From positions 186,001 to 250,000 of the forward strand of contig OZ241380.1 in assembly GCA_965200765.1 (NCBI GenBank): a stretch of 64,000 nucleotides of DNA. The letters run 5' to 3'. The notes below the pieces were generated by a model. That model was given only the letters and a program-made list of their open reading frames with translations, ran no database searches and was not told the DNA's origin. Position numbers and translations under genes: made by a program. The DNA is from G965200765 sp965200765. GTDB lineage: Bacteria > Pseudomonadota > Gammaproteobacteria > Arenicellales > JAJDZL01. Positions 54,761 to 62,576 of the stretch are shown here, one piece after another (within the stretch, counting starts at the first letter, position 1; each line of letters begins with the position of its first letter).

Positions 54761-55309
54761 GGACATCTACATGGACATTTACTTGGACACAGAACTTTGA
54801 TACAATACTGTATCTTATTGTTTTATATAGATAATGTATTGACATACTGATGGACATCTACATGGACATCTACATGGACATCTACATGGACATCTACACG
54901 GACATCTACCCGGACATTTGCTTGGACACAGAACTTTGATACAATACTGTATCTTATTGTTTTATATAGATAATGTATTGACATACTGATGGACATCTAC
55001 ACGGACATCTACACGGACATCTACACGGACATCTACATGGACATCTACCCGGACATTTGCTTGGACACAGAACTTTGATACAATACTGTATCTTATTGTT
55101 TTATATAGATAATGTATTGACATACTGATGGACATCTACCCGGACATTTGCTTGGACACAGAACTTTGATACAATACTGTATCTTATTGTTTCATGTAGA
55201 TAATGTATTGACATACTGATGGACATCTACACGGACATTTGCTTGGACACAGAACTTTGATACAATACTGTATCTTATTGTTTCATGTAGATAATGTATT
55301 GACATAGTG
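54761..55309 (+). repeat. Composite direct-repeat array upstream of fic
   Basis: Five copies of a 67 bp core start at 54783, 54922, 55061, 55152 and 55243 (TTGGACACAGAACTTTGATA... to ...ATTGACATACTG). Between them stand 6, 6, 2 and 2 copies of a 12 bp unit (GGACATCTACAT and variants). Copies 4 and 5 share TTTCATGTAG where 1-3 have TTTTATATAG. Each core ends at an ATG followed by the 12-mers, read as MDIY/TDIY/PDIC units and a common end LDTEL then stop: frames 54850-54939, 54989-55078, 55128-55169 and 55219-55260. The fifth core ends at the ATG of fic (MDIN...). Each core also holds an extended -10 (TGATACAAT) and the inverted repeat GATACA/TGTATC. Confidence 0.95.
55258..55266 (+). promoter_or_regulatory. 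Extended -10 in the repeat core nearest fic
   Basis: TGATACAAT, with TTGCTT 16 bases upstream of TACAAT as a weak -35. It occurs in all five cores at the same place, giving up to five tandem promoters. Transcription from this one would start ~35-40 bases before the fic ATG. The overlapping GATACA/TGTATC palindrome could bind a regulator. Confidence 0.45.
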
Positions 55310-56527
55310 ATGGACATCAACCGAGACAAAAATGGAGTCACAGAAGTTATGACTCACCGGTCGGGAAAGTTTGTTTTCCAGCAAGGCATTGACATGGAAA
55401 AACTACAACCGACACTTGACCGTGTTCTTGATGCACACGAACGTTTTACTGACATTCCGACAATCCCGGATGTTGTTTCCAAATTGGTAGATATCGTTCT
55501 CGTATCAAGTATTCATGGAACAGACACTATTGAAGGGGGTACCTTGTCTGAAGATGAAACAAAGAGGATATTGGGTTCTGATTTAGAGAAAGCAAAAGAG
55601 CAGAGGGAACAAGGTGTTGTGAATCTGAAAAAGGCTTACGAGTTTGTAGATAGTCTATCTGAAAAGATCACACACAAGTCAGAGTCCAACGAAAATGCTC
55701 CAATATATCTCTTGGACGAAAAACCAATTAAAGAAATTCACAAAATCATAACGGACAAACTCGAAATGCCCAACAATGTTCCCGGAGAATATCGGAACAA
55801 TCCGAAAGGATTCTTGACACGCGTTGGGGATTTGGAACATGGAGGAGTGTATGTCCCTCCCAAATGCTTGGCAGATGTAACTGCCTTAATGGAAGAATTC
55901 ACTATTTGGGCCAATAGCGAGTACATTTGCAGTTTAAATCCATTGATTCGAGCCCCGTTGATTCATTATTACTTTGAATCCATTCATCCATTTTGGGATG
56001 GAAATGGGCGAGTGGGCAGGTTGCTGGAAGCTTTGGTGCTCAAATGTTCGGGGTTTGAATATGCTCCCTACATGCTTTCAAAGTTGTACCAGGAGCATGT
56101 AGATGAATATTTTTCAGTATTCAGTAACACACACAATCTTGTCAAGAAAAAAGATGATGCACCCAACAACGAATTTGTGCTTTTCTTTTTGCAAAAAATG
56201 CTGGCAGTATTGAATCGCTTACACAGTATAGTAAATGAATTAATTGGTATTCTTCTACTAGAAGCCAGAATCGGAAATTTGCTTGGTCGTCGGGAAATCA
56301 ACCAGAGGCAATATTTACTAATTGCTAGTCTTTTAAACGAAGGTGTAATTGATTATACCGAATTGCGAGAACTAAAATCTTATCAATGGTTTCAGAATAT
56401 TTACTCGAACGTATCAAAACGCACAGAACGGCGAGACCTACTAAAACTCAATGAACTCGGACTTCTTGAATTAGAACAAAATAAAAAGGTAAGGGTAAGG
56501 TTGCGTACCACAAGGAGTAGTGATTAA
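55310..56527 (+). CDS. Fic-domain AMP-transferase (class II)
   Basis: 405 residues. The Fic core HPFWDGNGRVGR at ~226-237 is intact, so target AMPylation (or a related nucleotidyl transfer) is expected. The N-terminal inhibitory motif (S/T)xxxE(G/N) is TDTIEG at 71-76, the self-inhibited class II arrangement. The C-terminal ~90 residues resemble a winged helix. The ATG at 55310 coincides with the repeat-array start position. ATG 55349, with GGAG 11 bases upstream and beginning MTHRSGKFVF, may be the real start. It is a single gene with no antitoxin gene beside it. Often such proteins act as regulators or toxins; the target is unknown. Confidence 0.88.
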   Translation: MDINRDKNGVTEVMTHRSGKFVFQQGIDMEKLQPTLDRVLDAHERFTDIPTIPDVVSKLVDIVLVSSIHGTDTIEGGTLSEDETKRILGSDLEKAKEQREQGVVNLKKAYEFVDSLSEKITHKSESNENAPIYLLDEKPIKEIHKIITDKLEMPNNVPGEYRNNPKGFLTRVGDLEHGGVYVPPKCLADVTALMEEFTIWANSEYICSLNPLIRAPLIHYYFESIHPFWDGNGRVGRLLEALVLKCSGFEYAPYMLSKLYQEHVDEYFSVFSNTHNLVKKKDDAPNNEFVLFFLQKMLAVLNRLHSIVNELIGILLLEARIGNLLGRREINQRQYLLIASLLNEGVIDYTELRELKSYQWFQNIYSNVSKRTERRDLLKLNELGLLELEQNKKVRVRLRTTRSSD

Positions 56528-56643
56528 TGATTATCTCAACAGCAACACTTTCAGACGGTTAAACCTATCAGTACCAGCTAATTAAGAGCGTAGTGGAAAA
56601 ATAGTTCATTGATTCTAAGAAAGCAGAGAAATTGTGATGTAGA

Positions 56644-56925
56644 CTAGGGATTGTTGTCTTCGGGTGGCGTGTAGCCTTCTGGTTGGTCTGCACCTTCTCC
56701 AAAAAAAAACTTCTCCATTTGTTCACTCAAATAGGCGCGATGCTCGGAGTTGACGAGACTCAACCGCTTTTCGTTGATTAGCATTGTCTGGTGAGCAAGC
56801 CACTGTTGCCATGCTTCTTCAGATACATTTTCAAAAATTTTCCTGCCCAAATCCCCTGGGACAGGTGCGAACGCAAGTCCTGCCGCCGTCTTGTCAAGCT
56901 TGATGCAATGTACTGTTCTTGTCAT
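56644..56925 (-). CDS. yggX: Fe(2+)-trafficking protein YggX
   Basis: 93 residues, starting MTRTVHCIKLDKTAAGL with the conserved Cys7, and EEAWQQWLAHQTMLINEKRL. Protects Fe-S clusters from oxidation. Follows mutY on the same strand as in E. coli; MutY itself carries a 4Fe-4S cluster. Confidence 0.95.
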   Translation of the reverse strand: MTRTVHCIKLDKTAAGLAFAPVPGDLGRKIFENVSEEAWQQWLAHQTMLINEKRLSLVNSEHRAYLSEQMEKFFFGEGADQPEGYTPPEDNNP

Positions 56926-57135
56926 TCAATTTACCTCAGTCGTGTATCGGTGCTGTCAACAACAATTGTACCAACCCTTTGAATCTGACATTCAATCAAT
57001 CGAAGTACTTCTTGTTGGAAATATTTTCAAGATAAAATCGATTGAAAATATGTTTCAACAATGATACTGCATTATTTCGAAAAGTAAAAAACAAATTAAA
57101 AGTCAACTGCTCTGAAGATGCTAAATCACCAAACT

Positions 57136-58218
57136 TCATTTCTTGCTACAAGTCGCAATGTCTGTTGACAATTTGGCAACCAATTTCAAAACTGGTGCCG
57201 GAACGCCTAATTGTCGTATTTTATCAGAACACATCACTTGAATTTCGTCCGAGGCATTACTTGTCTTGCAATCATTCAAAATTCTGGCAGGTTGTGGCAC
57301 TATGTTGAGTTTAAAGTGAGTAAATTGATGCTTTATGGGCGGCCATACCCCATGGAGACTGATTTTCAAGGAATAACGTTGTTCAAACCAGTTCGTCAGA
57401 TTATCAGGATCTCCTGTGAATTCAGGAAAGCTCCACAAACCACCCCAAATGCCGTTCGCTGGTCGCCGTTCCATGAGTACTTGACCGGCATCATCCACCG
57501 CCATGATCATGGTTACACTCTTTGACTCGGTTGGTGAATTACGAAACGAAACAGGGTAATCGTCGATTTGACCTGTGAGTAATGCACTGCAACTTGATGA
57601 TAACGGACATGCCGTACACAATGGCTTCTTGGGCAGACATACAGTTGCTCCCAAGTCCATAATCGCTTGTGTGTACTGGGACACTTGGTCAGCACGCGGC
57701 GTTAGCAATTCGGCAACTTCCCACAAATTTTTGTCGCGCTTTGCCGCAGTTTGACCGCCGATGCAAAACAGTCTCGAATACACTCTTTTGGCATTGCCGT
57801 CCAGTATCGGCTTCGGTAGATCAAATGCAAGTGAGCAGATTGCCCCCGCAGTAGACTTGCCGATTCCGGGCAGTTTCAGAATTTTTTTGAAGTCGCGCGG
57901 AAATTTTCCTTTGTGTTGCAGTTGGATTTGCTTGGCGGCCGCATGCAGGTTGCGAGCACGGGAGTAGTATCCAAGTCCGGACCAACAAGCGAGTACATCG
58001 TCCAGATCTGCTTTGGCAAGGGCTTCGACATCGGGAAAAGACTGTAAAAATCGCTGGTAGTAAGGGATGACAGTAGTCGCCCGTGTTTGTTGTAGCATGA
58101 TTTCCGAAATCCAGATATGGTAGGGGTTTTTCACGCCGACCCACGGGAGGGCTCGCGGTGGATTGCACTCGTGCCAACGGAGTAGCGAGCTAACGATTTC
58201 CGAGTTCAACGATGACAA
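57136..58218 (-). CDS. mutY: A/G-specific adenine DNA glycosylase
   Basis: About 360 residues. Catalytic Glu in SEIMLQQT, helix-hairpin-helix LPGIGKSTAGAI with downstream catalytic Asp in LDGNAKRV, 4Fe-4S cysteines C-x6-C-x2-C-x5-C (CLPKKPLCTACPLSSSC), and a C-terminal NUDIX-like domain reading 8-oxoG. It removes A opposite 8-oxoG. No ATG exists at the N terminus; TTG at 58218 after GGGGG is the best start, with TTG 58254 as the longest option. Confidence 0.93.
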   Translation of the reverse strand: MSSLNSEIVSSLLRWHECNPPRALPWVGVKNPYHIWISEIMLQQTRATTVIPYYQRFLQSFPDVEALAKADLDDVLACWSGLGYYSRARNLHAAAKQIQLQHKGKFPRDFKKILKLPGIGKSTAGAICSLAFDLPKPILDGNAKRVYSRLFCIGGQTAAKRDKNLWEVAELLTPRADQVSQYTQAIMDLGATVCLPKKPLCTACPLSSSCSALLTGQIDDYPVSFRNSPTESKSVTMIMAVDDAGQVLMERRPANGIWGGLWSFPEFTGDPDNLTNWFEQRYSLKISLHGVWPPIKHQFTHFKLNIVPQPARILNDCKTSNASDEIQVMCSDKIRQLGVPAPVLKLVAKLSTDIATCSKK

Positions 58219-58312
58219 TGAATGCCCCCAACAGTGAAAAACGAACAACAACAAACCCTAAAGTGCAAATATACTTGAATCTTTGTTGTACGACTACTGA
58301 ACAGTTCAAATC

Positions 58313-59089
58313 ATGCGTATCACAACTTTCAATGCCAACGGAATTCGCTCGGCGGCGAGCAAGGGATTTTTTGAATGGATGAAAGACCGTGAGTCGGAGA
58401 TTGTGTGTATCCAGGAGTTGAAAGCGCAGGAAGACCAGTTGACCGACGAAGTGTTCAGACCCAAAGGGTATTCATGCTATTTTCACTGCGCGGAAAAGAA
58501 AGGTTATAGCGGTGTGGCGCTTTACTCCAAAGTGCCGCCGCAACACGTACAGATAGGAATTGGCTGGCAGGATATTGACTCGGAAGGTCGATTCATCCGC
58601 GCCGACTACAAGGATTTGTCGATCATTTCCTTGTATATGCCTTCCGGAACAAGTTCTGCGGAGCGGCAGGGTGTGAAAGAAGATTTGATGGCCCGTATGG
58701 AATCGATTCTGCAAGACTACATGCAGGAAAATCGGGAGTTTGTGATCTGTGGAGATATCAATATTGCACACAAGCCAATTGACATTCGAAACTGGAAAGG
58801 CAACCGAAAAAACTCTGGATTCTTGCCGAATGAACGCGCGTGGATGGATTGGCTCTTTGCAGAGGTCGGCTATGTGGATGCATTTCGGGTTGTCGATACC
58901 CGTCCGGGTCGTTACACCTGGTGGTCAAACCGCGGGCAGGCTTATGCAAAAAATGTCGGGTGGAGAATTGACTATCAAATCACAACGCCTGAACTTCGTC
59001 AGCGAGTTCAGTGCGCAGAAATCTTTACTGATATCAAGTATTCAGATCACGCGCCATTGACGATTGATTACGACTGGACACTTTGCTGA
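58313..59089 (+). CDS. xthA: Exodeoxyribonuclease III (AP endonuclease)
   Basis: 258 residues, exonuclease III/APE family: FNANGIRSAASKGFFEW, QELKAQ with the metal Glu, SGVALYSK, GDINIAHKPID, RIDYQI and SDHAPLTIDY with the catalytic Asp-His. Base-excision repair partner of MutY, divergently placed. The 3' end overlaps the AmpG-like gene by 22 bases. Confidence 0.95.
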   Translation: MRITTFNANGIRSAASKGFFEWMKDRESEIVCIQELKAQEDQLTDEVFRPKGYSCYFHCAEKKGYSGVALYSKVPPQHVQIGIGWQDIDSEGRFIRADYKDLSIISLYMPSGTSSAERQGVKEDLMARMESILQDYMQENREFVICGDINIAHKPIDIRNWKGNRKNSGFLPNERAWMDWLFAEVGYVDAFRVVDTRPGRYTWWSNRGQAYAKNVGWRIDYQITTPELRQRVQCAEIFTDIKYSDHAPLTIDYDWTLC

Positions 59090-60651
59090 GTACTGGATGA
59101 CGATTCAGATTGATTCAGTCGATTCAACCAGAAAATAATTGCGATCACCGGTACGCCAATCAATGCGGTACAGAAAAAGAACCATTGGTAGCCAAGATTG
59201 TCGACCACTGTGCCTGAATAGCCGGCAACAAATTTTGGAATCAACAGCATAATGGAAGTGAATATCGCGTATTGCATGGCCGTGAAATTGATGCTGGTGA
59301 GACTGGACAGATAGGCGACGAAAGCGGCTGAAGCCATACCGCCTGCCAAGTTGTCAGCAACGACAACTACTAGTAGCATAAACTCGACCGGATTGCCGGC
59401 CAGTAGCAAGAAAAGCAGATTTGAAGCCGGGGCCAGCAAAGCACCGAGCAACAGTGTCCTCAATACGCCAAATCGTAGAGCGAGTACACCGCCAAGAATG
59501 CCCCCTGCAATCGAAGCAATCAATCCCCAGAATTTTGAATATGCCGCAATTTGTGTTTTTGTAAAACCGATATCAAGGTAGAACACATTGGCGATGACAC
59601 CCAGCACAATATCCGAAATTCGGTAGGTGCCGACCAGTAACAAAATTACCAAAGCGGCGCGTCCGTAACGGTCGAAGAAATCAGTCACTGGGCTCAGGTA
59701 GGTTTCTCGCACATGGTCCATTTCAACCAGTCGAACAGCAATCATCAGGCGTGCAGTTAACGCCCCAAGCGAAATCGAGAAAACCATTCGGCCAGATTCA
59801 ACAACAATCCCTGCCGAGGTAGCGTTCAGCCCCCAGGAGTTAGTTATGTAGGTCTTGATTGCTGTCGCAAAGTCAGCAGAAATCAGAAAACCGCCCGCGA
59901 ACGCTGAAATTGCAAGTACGAAAACCAGAAAAAACCGTATGTAGTCGGCCGAATTTTTGAATATGTCTTGTCTGAAATCTTTGGTCTCAGGCTCAGGATT
60001 CAGCAAGGTTGTTGCAATGCCAATTAGCATGAGTCCGGCCATGGCCCGATAAACCCAGGCCCACGCGGCGTAACTGTAGTTGTCGCCGCCCAGCAAGTCA
60101 GCTAGCCAAAGAGCACCGCCGCCAGCAACGACCATTCCCACCCGATAGCCGGCAATATAGGTTGCAGAAAGCATTGACTGCATTTCGGGTGGGGCAGATT
60201 CAATTCGATACGCATCAATCACGATGTCCTGGGTTGCTGACGAAAAGCCAATGCAGATCGCACCGACCACGGTCATCAGTAGCAATTCTGAAGCAGGATC
60301 GAAACTGGCAGTCCAAAACAAGCTTGCTATGACCGCCATTTGTGATACCAGCAACCATGCGCGGCGCCTGCCTAGCAATCGGGTCAGAACCGGTACGGGC
60401 AAGCGGTCAATAATTGGTGCCCAAACAAATTTGAATGAATACCCCAGTGCTGCCCAACTCAGGAAAGTGATGGTCGCGCGTTCAATGCCCGCCTCTCGTA
60501 ACCAGACAGACAGAGTCCCGAAAACCAACAGCAATGGAAGTCCGGCTGAAAATCCAAGAAACAACATGCAAATGGAACGCGGATGCGTCAAATTTGCCAT
60601 GGCATCTTTCAGGCTACGCGGTTCATCGCCGCGTTCAATCCACAATTTCAT
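59068..60651 (-). CDS. ampG: AmpG-like muropeptide permease (MFS)
   Basis: 527 residues, about 14 membrane segments. HPRSICMLFLGFSAGLPLLLVFGTLSVWL, WAALGYSFKFVWAPIIDRL and FSSATQDIVIDAYRIE are AmpG signatures. It imports anhydro-muropeptides for cell-wall recycling. The C-terminal tail is Ser/Gln-rich. Confidence 0.92.
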   Translation of the reverse strand: MKLWIERGDEPRSLKDAMANLTHPRSICMLFLGFSAGLPLLLVFGTLSVWLREAGIERATITFLSWAALGYSFKFVWAPIIDRLPVPVLTRLLGRRRAWLLVSQMAVIASLFWTASFDPASELLLMTVVGAICIGFSSATQDIVIDAYRIESAPPEMQSMLSATYIAGYRVGMVVAGGGALWLADLLGGDNYSYAAWAWVYRAMAGLMLIGIATTLLNPEPETKDFRQDIFKNSADYIRFFLVFVLAISAFAGGFLISADFATAIKTYITNSWGLNATSAGIVVESGRMVFSISLGALTARLMIAVRLVEMDHVRETYLSPVTDFFDRYGRAALVILLLVGTYRISDIVLGVIANVFYLDIGFTKTQIAAYSKFWGLIASIAGGILGGVLALRFGVLRTLLLGALLAPASNLLFLLLAGNPVEFMLLVVVVADNLAGGMASAAFVAYLSSLTSINFTAMQYAIFTSIMLLIPKFVAGYSGTVVDNLGYQWFFFCTALIGVPVIAIIFWLNRLNQSESSSSTQQSVQS

Positions 60652-60723
60652 CCAATTTTCAAATTTGAATAGCGGGGTAAAGATATTGCCAGGTCAAGAC
60701 AAGCGAATGAAAATTTCGCGAGC

Positions 60724-61293
60724 TTATGCAAGTAACGAATAACCCCATGTTTCAATGTTCAGAACAACCAGACCGTTGAACAATTCAAGCGCAAGAAATA
60801 CAATAATCGGTGAAAAGTCCAACCCTCCAAAGGTCGGCAGAATTCTGCGAACGGGACTCATAAGCGGTTCGCTGACGGTTACGATTAGTCGGGTAATTGA
60901 CAACTTGCGCGGTGCTACCCAGCTGATAATCACCCGTGCCAGAACTGCCGCGATAAACACATATGTGACAATCCGAAGCACTCTTGCAATGACAATGAAA
61001 AACAGTCCAAGCAGACTAAAGTTGAAATCTTCCTGAAAGATCGCTAATACCCGCTCGGCTGTAGCGACTATGCCGACCAGTACAATTGGCGAGAGAATAT
61101 CGGCGCCACCAATTCTCGGTAAAAATTGCCTGAGTGCCAGAATGAACGGTTTGGTCAATCGGTCGATGAACAGTGAAAACGGGTTATGAAAATCTGCCTG
61201 AAAATATTGCAGAATTGCGCGTAGTACAACGACCCACAGATACAACTGGAGAGCGATTAGCAGCAGATTTGAAAACTGACTGTTCGCGGACAT
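60724..61293 (-). CDS. yggT: YggT-family membrane protein
   Basis: 189 residues with two YGGT repeats (each two membrane segments): WVVVLRAILQYF and RVIISWVAP, each followed by PF/PL...R-x-x-P. Function uncertain, possibly osmotic or division related. The start codon overlaps the proC stop (TAATG). Confidence 0.9.
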   Translation of the reverse strand: MSANSQFSNLLLIALQLYLWVVVLRAILQYFQADFHNPFSLFIDRLTKPFILALRQFLPRIGGADILSPIVLVGIVATAERVLAIFQEDFNFSLLGLFFIVIARVLRIVTYVFIAAVLARVIISWVAPRKLSITRLIVTVSEPLMSPVRRILPTFGGLDFSPIIVFLALELFNGLVVLNIETWGYSLLA

Positions 61294-62150
61294 TATTTGG
61301 TATTTTTGAAAATCTCGGAAAGTTCCACGGAACGTTGTTCAGCAGCAAGCACAGCTTTAACGATGGATTGATTCACCTTGTTGCTGTTTAATACTTCAAG
61401 GGCCTTTTCGGTTGTACCGCCTGGCGAGGTGACCTGTGCTCTCAGTACGGAAGCTGGCTCATTGCTTTGTGCGGCGAGATGTGCCGCGCCAATTGCTGTC
61501 TGGGTTGCCAGCAAATGTGCATCATCCGCGGTCATACCCAATTGAGCTGCGGCTTTTTCGAGTGCTTCGATCAAATAGAAAAAGTAAGCCGGGCCACTAC
61601 CGGAAATCGCGGTAACTGCATCAAGTGTGCTTTCTTTCTCTATCCAGATGATTTTACCTACTGCGTTGAGTATTGCCTGAGCTTGAATGCGTTGCATTTC
61701 GGAAACTAGCGGATTTGCATACATCCCTGAAATTCCTTTCTGAATCAAGGCAGGTGTGTTCGGCATTACCCTTACAATTGCAAGGCCTCCGCCGGACCAC
61801 TTGTCCAGTTCTGCCAAACGAATTCCAGCAGCGATTGAGATTAGAAGTGGTTGCCTGGACTGCAGTTCATCCTGCACCGATTGCAGTGCTTCTCGCATGA
61901 CTTGGGGTTTGACAGCAAGTATCAAAATAGAAGAGCTGCTCACCACGTCCCGGTTGTCGAAAGCCGTCAAGACCTGATAGGTTTCAGCCAGATAGTTTAC
62001 TGCTTCGGGCAAAGGATCCGATACGGATATATTGCGAGGGTCCATACCAGTTGCCACTAATCCGCCGATTAAACTGCGCGCCATATTGCCGCCGCCCACG
62101 AAACCGATGCTGGGCAATGAAGGGGGTATTGGGGTACTTCTCCTTACCAT
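61293..62150 (-). CDS. proC: Pyrroline-5-carboxylate reductase
   Basis: 285 residues. IGFVGGGNMARSLIGGL for NADP, VKPQVM, RVMPNTPALIQKGISGM, and the C-terminal GSGPAYFFYLIEAL and TSPGGTTEKALEVL. Last step of proline synthesis. proC-yggT order is as in Pseudomonas. The first ~12 residues precede the family core and the start lacks a Shine-Dalgarno. Confidence 0.95.
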   Translation of the reverse strand: MVRRSTPIPPSLPSIGFVGGGNMARSLIGGLVATGMDPRNISVSDPLPEAVNYLAETYQVLTAFDNRDVVSSSSILILAVKPQVMREALQSVQDELQSRQPLLISIAAGIRLAELDKWSGGGLAIVRVMPNTPALIQKGISGMYANPLVSEMQRIQAQAILNAVGKIIWIEKESTLDAVTAISGSGPAYFFYLIEALEKAAAQLGMTADDAHLLATQTAIGAAHLAAQSNEPASVLRAQVTSPGGTTEKALEVLNSNKVNQSIVKAVLAAEQRSVELSEIFKNTK

Positions 62151-62576
62151 GGTGAATCATCAAATAGTACTACATTGAATTGAGAATGCATGCTACGAAA
62201 AATCGGAACGTTTTTGAAATGCAATCATTTGGTTCGCGTATCTGCGGCGAGCCTGCTATACTTTCCCGAATTCAGCAACACTTGCAAGTAGATAGTAGCA
62301 TCGGGTATCCATAGCCCGATGGAACTTGAACTCCATACTCCGGGCGGTGAGTCACGTCCCCCAAAGCATGATAGCTAGCCGCATTTTGTGCACAAAAATT
62401 CGTTTCGTCCGCACACTCACACCAACTTGTCAATGCACTTCTCTGAGAAAGTTCAATATCAACAAGTTAATGATAGCATTATACCTGTTTTGCTTGACTT
62501 GAAGTACTCTTATTATCTCCCAGCACCGGGGTCAAATTAAGGTAAGGTTGGCAAGATTGATGAAAAAATTTGAGTT
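62151..62576. other. Intergenic region between subtilase and proC
   Basis: 426 bases, no gene seen. CATCGGG/CCCGATG (62299-62321) forms a 7 bp hairpin without a T-run. A TATAAT-like box near 62480 on the minus strand lacks a good -35. Confidence 0.45.

Noticed and set aside
54761..55309. CRISPR array
   Set aside because: The repeats are separated by shorter repeats, not unique spacers; no cas genes are present, and the units lead into the fic start codon.
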